Shown: positions 6,868-9,466 of the stretch, in pieces
Layout: each line of letters begins with the position of its first letter
How positions within the stretch are numbered: the stretch's first letter is position 1
Notes under the pieces: generated by a model
Seen by the model: the letters and a program-made list of their open reading frames with translations, nothing else
Database searches by the model: none
What the model was told of the DNA's origin: nothing
Position numbers and translations under genes: made by a program
DNA from: CAZJOD01 sp964547525
GTDB taxonomy: Bacteria > Bacillota > Clostridia > JAAYHZ01
DNA: 9,466 nucleotides
Direction of reading: 5' to 3'
Assembly (NCBI GenBank): GCA_964547525.1
Contig: CAZJOD010000140.1
Location: forward strand, 1-9,466

Positions 6868-8112
6868 TTATACCTGGCAATGATTTAAGTATTCTTTAAT
6901 AATATGTGCAATTTTTGCTATTTCATCATCGGATGAGTTGATATTTATACCAAACGACGATCCTAACCCTTTGTCTACCACTCCGACACTTATATTGACC
7001 GATCTTTCAAGAATATCATCGGTTTGAGGGAGCATATGCTTTTTATACTCAATTTCTCTACCGTATGCTTTACATTCGTAAGGACATCTAAACTCGGTAG
7101 CTGTCTTCTTCTCAAGAATTTGCTCCATATTGTTATATACATGCCATCCCGAATTAATCAATGTCTTGGTACCGATTTTTTCAGCAAATGCCTCAGCTTT
7201 TTGTTTGCTTTTAAATATAAGTGTTAAAATCGTGCCACATTCGTCTTTGTCATTAATCGTTCGAAAATCGACATCTGATGAATTTATTACGGTACTCTCC
7301 AGTTTATTTTTTAATTTGCTTTTTTTCTCATGTAGCAACGATAAAATAGTGCCAAGTTTTCGCAATTGAGCAAGAGCGACGGCACCTGTGAGTTCATTCA
7401 TCCTCATATTCATACCGATGATACTTCTGTTTCCAACCTCAACACCGGTTCTGTAAGGTTTATGTCCTTGGTCATGAAAAGCGAAAGCTCTTTCATAAAG
7501 GTCATAATCGTTCGTTATTACCATACCACCGTCACCTGATGTAATTGTTTTGAATACATTTAATGAGAACGCTCCGATATGTCCGAAAGTCCCGACCTTT
7601 TTCCCTTTGTAAGACGCACCCGCAGCTTGACAGCAATCTTCAATAACATAAAGATTATTTTCTTTTGCGATTTTCATTATTTCATCCATATTACAGGGGT
7701 TACCTAGCATATGTACGGCAATAATCGCTTTTGTCTTATCAGTTATTTTTCTTCTTATGTCATTAGGATCTATAGTTAAAGATTGATCTATTTCGGTTAA
7801 AATCGGTATTGCATGTGATAATACGACAGCGGACATGCTGGCTATGAAAGTATATCCCGGAACTATAACCTCGTCTCCCGGTCCTATTCCCAAAGCGGTC
7901 AGACAACACATAAGGGCGCCTGTGCCGCTGCTGACGGCTACACAATATTTAGCACCGGTATAATCGGCGAATTCTTTCTCAAAGGTCAACACCTTTTTTT
8001 TGAAAGCACTGTTATTTTCATCACCATACCTAAACAAATATCCGGATTCTGCAACATCCATCAGTTCCTTTATTTCTTCTTCTCCAAATAAATATGCTCC
8101 CGGTCCTGCCAT
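6868..8112 (-). CDS. DegT/DnrJ/EryC1/StrS-family PLP-dependent sugar aminotransferase
   Basis: This 414-residue protein is a fold-type I PLP enzyme of the family that moves an amino group between glutamate (or another amino acid) and a keto-sugar or keto-cyclitol. Visible motifs are GPGAYLFGEEEI and SGYLFRYG near the N-terminus, AVSSGTGAL (59-67, phosphate binding), PGDEVIVPGYTF (78-89), EDCCQAAGASYKGKKVGTFGH (158-178, with D159 facing the PLP pyridine N) and FSLNVFKTITSGDGG (182-196). K188 is the expected Schiff-base lysine, so the enzyme should be a true aminotransferase and not a dehydratase variant with His. MRMNELTGAVALAQLRKL (236-253) is also typical. GGGAG lies 8 nt before the ATG. It is the first gene after the operon promoter. 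Members are best known in biosynthesis, but with a lyase and a LacI repressor beside it, use in the deaminating direction is plausible (inference). Confidence 0.92.
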   Translation of the reverse strand: MAGPGAYLFGEEEIKELMDVAESGYLFRYGDENNSAFKKKVLTFEKEFADYTGAKYCVAVSSGTGALMCCLTALGIGPGDEVIVPGYTFIASMSAVVLSHAIPILTEIDQSLTIDPNDIRRKITDKTKAIIAVHMLGNPCNMDEIMKIAKENNLYVIEDCCQAAGASYKGKKVGTFGHIGAFSLNVFKTITSGDGGMVITNDYDLYERAFAFHDQGHKPYRTGVEVGNRSIIGMNMRMNELTGAVALAQLRKLGTILSLLHEKKSKLKNKLESTVINSSDVDFRTINDKDECGTILTLIFKSKQKAEAFAEKIGTKTLINSGWHVYNNMEQILEKKTATEFRCPYECKAYGREIEYKKHMLPQTDDILERSVNISVGVVDKGLGSSFGININSSDDEIAKIAHIIKEYLNHCQV

Positions 8113-8147
8113 TTTTATTTCTCCCTTACTTATATGTTTATCTGATA

Positions 8148-8163
8148 ACTAAAACGTTTTAGT
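8148..8163. promoter_or_regulatory. Perfect 16-bp palindromic LacI-type operator at the operon start
   Basis: ACTAAAACGTTTTAGT is a perfect palindrome with a central CpG, the shape bound by LacI/GalR-family dimers. The predicted +1 of the minus-strand promoter is near 8163, so the site covers about +1 to +16, where it would block initiation. A close copy lies at 8471-8484. The longer blocks GATAACTAAAAC-R-TTTTAG-Y-A match at 19 of 21 positions. Confidence 0.85.
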
Positions 8164-8169
8164 AACTTT

Positions 8170-8199
8170 ATTATATTGTTTTATCCGTATCTGTGTCAA
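8170..8199 (-). promoter_or_regulatory. Sigma-A-type promoter of the catabolic operon
   Basis: On the minus strand a perfect TTGACA (complement of 8194-8199) is followed after 18 bp by a perfect TATAAT (complement of 8170-8175). The predicted start near 8163 gives a 5' leader of about 50 nt before the aminotransferase ATG. A promoter this strong needs tight repression, which fits the palindrome directly downstream. Confidence 0.85.
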
Positions 8200-8402
8200 G
8201 TATTTTTTATAATTTCAATAATGATTAATGAGAAGCCTTAAATGACCGGTTTACGGATTTAAAGTATACTCGTATCTATAATGTCTAAAAACGATTATTT
8301 TGAGATTACAATTTAAAATCTTTAAATGACGGATTAATCATGCTTCAAAAAAATATAACCCGAGATACCTGTCAACCGTGCGAAGATATACAATTCATTC
8401 GG
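8200..8402. other. Central part of the divergent intergenic region, no gene seen
   Basis: No ORF with a ribosome binding site is visible. Two related blocks stand out: TTAAATGACCGG (8238-8249) followed by ACGGATTTAA, and TTAAATGACGGATTAA (8322-8337). The second looks like the first with the middle 8 bp removed. ATTTAAA (8311-8317) and TTTAAAT (8321-8327) form a perfect 7-bp inverted repeat with a 3-nt spacer. These could be sites for an additional regulator, but AT-rich sequence makes short repeats likely by chance. Confidence 0.4.
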
Positions 8403-8432
8403 TTGATTACTTAATTCTTAGTATGTTATAAT
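8403..8432 (+). promoter_or_regulatory. Extended -10 promoter of the LacI-family regulator gene
   Basis: TATAAT at 8427-8432 is preceded by TG and one base (8424-8426), a perfect extended -10. TTGATT at 8403-8408 is a 4 of 6 match for the -35 with an 18-bp spacer. The predicted start near 8439 gives a leader of about 65 nt that contains both operator-like elements at 8450 and 8471. Confidence 0.75.
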
Positions 8433-8449
8433 ATGTTCGTTAAATAAAG

Positions 8450-8459
8450 AACTAAAACA
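8450..8459. promoter_or_regulatory. Possible extra operator half-site
   Basis: AACTAAAACA here repeats the left half of the operator at 8469-8478 exactly. The copies start 19 bp apart, about two helical turns. The right half (TTTTAG) is absent, so it is a half-site at best. Confidence 0.35.
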
Positions 8460-8470
8460 GGTATCGATAA

Positions 8471-8484
8471 CTAAAACATTTTAG
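8471..8484. promoter_or_regulatory. Second LacI-type operator, in the regulator's own leader
   Basis: CTAAAACATTTTAG differs from the operator core at 8150-8162 only at one central base (CA for CG). It lies about 32 to 45 nt downstream of the predicted start of the regulator gene and 20 nt before its TTG codon. This suggests autorepression by blocking elongating polymerase, or looping with the other operator about 320 bp away. Confidence 0.8.
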
Positions 8485-8488
8485 CATT

Positions 8489-8495
8489 AAAGAGG
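8489..8495 (+). promoter_or_regulatory. Ribosome binding site that decides a TTG start
   Basis: AAAGAGG ends 9 nt before TTG at 8505. The first in-frame ATG lies at codon 44, beyond the DNA-binding helix-turn-helix, so the TTG is needed to give an intact LacI headpiece beginning KKLTIKEIA. Confidence 0.8.
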
Positions 8496-8504
8496 ATATT
8501 CATA

Positions 8505-9466
8505 TTGAAAAAATTAACCATAAAAGAAATAGCAAAAATTGCGAATGTTTCTCCTACAGCGGTTTCATTTGTGATAAATAATAAAAAAGGTGTAAGCGAT
8601 GAAACCAGGGAAAAAGTCAAAGAAGTTATTGAAATGACAAATTTTAAGCCTAACTTGAATTCGAAAAGACTCATACTTAAAAAAAGTTTCAATGTATGTA
8701 TCGCAATCAATAATACCTCATCACCTTTTAATGATTTATTCTATCTCGAAATTGCAAAAGGACTTCTTGAGAAGAGTAAAGAATACGGATATAACATAAT
8801 TTTTACTGATATATCGGTTTCAAACGGAGAGGTTATTTTATCCGAAACAGTAAAAAACAACGATACCGACGGAATAGTTTTTTTCCAAGATACCGAAGAA
8901 ATTATACTAAATAAACTGGACAAATTAAAAATACCTTATGTTATAGCAGATGCACATTCTTCGGATATATCAACTAATAAGGAAAAAAACAACGACAATA
9001 AAGATAAATCAGAACAGGATGAATTGACAGATAATATTGAACAAGATAAAACTGTTAAATATATAAATCCTACTTCCGTAAGTGCCGATTATTATAAAGC
9101 ATCAATGACAGCTGTAAAATACCTGGTTGATAACGGACATAAAAATATCGCGTATCTTAGTTCCAGCTATATACCCAATTTTTATTTAAGGACTTTTGAA
9201 GGATATAAAAATGTTTTAGAACAAGCGTCTATTTCCATAAAACCATCATGGATAGAGACAAACGCAGTTGACGAACAGACGGCATATGAGTGTATGGAAA
9301 GAATTCTAAGATGTAATAAAAAACCTACGGCTGTATTTTGTACTACCGACATGTTTGCCGTAGCAGCTGTGAAATGCGCAAAAGATCACGGATATAAGGT
9401 GCCGGAGGATATCTCTTTTTGCAGTATAGACGATATAATTCTCTCAAACTATATTGAACCGAATCT
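8505..9466 (+). CDS. LacI/GalR-family transcriptional repressor (C-terminus cut by window edge)
   Basis: The first 320 residues are present. The headpiece LTIKEIAKIANVSPTAVSFVINNKKGVSDETREKV is a canonical LacI helix-turn-helix, with recognition-helix positions occupied by P17, T18 and F22. The hinge KPNLNSKRL keeps the leucine (L56) that wedges into the minor groove at the centre of the operator. The periplasmic-binding-protein-like core follows (ITD- and DGIVFF-type strands, NGHKNIAYLSS at 210-220, TAVFCTTDMFAVAAVKCAKDHGYKVPEDISFCSIDD at 275-310), so a sugar-type effector is expected. Residues about 155-187 form a highly charged Lys/Asp/Glu/Asn-rich stretch not expected at this position in the family. 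The gene diverges from the five-enzyme operon and shares a matched operator pair with it, so it is very probably the local repressor. The start is TTG with AAAGAGG 9 nt upstream. About 20-30 residues are probably missing at the right edge. Confidence 0.9.
   Translation, partial: MKKLTIKEIAKIANVSPTAVSFVINNKKGVSDETREKVKEVIEMTNFKPNLNSKRLILKKSFNVCIAINNTSSPFNDLFYLEIAKGLLEKSKEYGYNIIFTDISVSNGEVILSETVKNNDTDGIVFFQDTEEIILNKLDKLKIPYVIADAHSSDISTNKEKNNDNKDKSEQDELTDNIEQDKTVKYINPTSVSADYYKASMTAVKYLVDNGHKNIAYLSSSYIPNFYLRTFEGYKNVLEQASISIKPSWIETNAVDEQTAYECMERILRCNKKPTAVFCTTDMFAVAAVKCAKDHGYKVPEDISFCSIDDIILSNYIEPN

Noticed and set aside
100..8112. Cluster as a surface polysaccharide or antibiotic-sugar biosynthesis locus
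   Set aside because: DegT and Gfo/Idh/MocA families occur in such loci, but no glycosyltransferase, nucleotidyltransferase or export gene is present, while a lyase and LacI-type control are.
8277..8316. TATAAT at 8277-8282 followed by an 11-codon ATG frame as a small gene
   Set aside because: There is no acceptable -35 and no ribosome binding site, and the frame is too short to distinguish from chance.
8471..8923. Minus-strand open frames over the start of the regulator gene
   Set aside because: They are the antisense of the LacI-family coding sequence, which has a clear helix-turn-helix and core motifs from the TTG start.
1..9466. CRISPR arrays, insertion sequences, tRNA or rRNA genes
   Set aside because: No regularly spaced repeats, transposase motifs, terminal inverted repeats around genes, or cloverleaf or rRNA-like segments were seen.

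Overview
The window looks like a catabolic locus from a low-GC Gram-positive anaerobe, probably a clostridial Firmicute. The base composition is AT-rich by eye, the Shine-Dalgarno sequences are strong (AGGAGG, AAAGGGA, GGGAG), the intrinsic terminators are clear, and a LacI/GalR-type regulator has a TTG start. No species can be named from the sequence alone.

Layout: five genes lie head to tail on the minus strand (8112 down to 100). A sixth gene, on the plus strand, diverges from them and runs off the right edge. In transcription order the minus-strand genes are: a DegT/DnrJ/EryC1/StrS-family PLP aminotransferase (8112-6868); a Gfo/Idh/MocA NAD(P)-dependent oxidoreductase (6821-5670); a TIM-barrel protein clearly related to class I xylose isomerases (5645-4611); an intrinsic terminator (about 4561-4605) in a 127-nt gap; a PIG-L family zinc deacetylase (4483-3776); and a 1218-residue heparinase II/III-like lyase with an apparent N-terminal CBM9-like domain (3756-100). 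Two tandem hairpins, the second with a T tract, close the unit at 13-84. The divergent plus-strand gene is the LacI-family repressor (8505 to the edge).

The 392-bp divergent region (8113-8504) is unusually readable. The minus-strand operon has perfect TTGACA and TATAAT boxes 18 bp apart, with a perfect 16-bp palindrome at the predicted transcription start. A near-identical palindrome (19 of 21 positions match in a longer alignment) lies in the leader of the repressor gene, downstream of an extended -10 promoter. One repressor therefore probably controls both the operon and itself.

How the genes may work together (inference): none of the five enzymes shows a signal peptide or membrane segment, and no transporter or exported enzyme is present. 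This suggests cytoplasmic breakdown of an imported oligosaccharide that contains uronic acid and an N-acetylated amino sugar. The lyase would cleave the uronate linkage, PIG-L would remove the N-acetyl group, and the aminotransferase, dehydrogenase and isomerase-like protein would handle amino, keto and aldose/ketose chemistry. The substrate and the order of steps cannot be read from the sequence. The combination, the internal terminator and the altered metal ligand in the isomerase homologue are the points most worth following.
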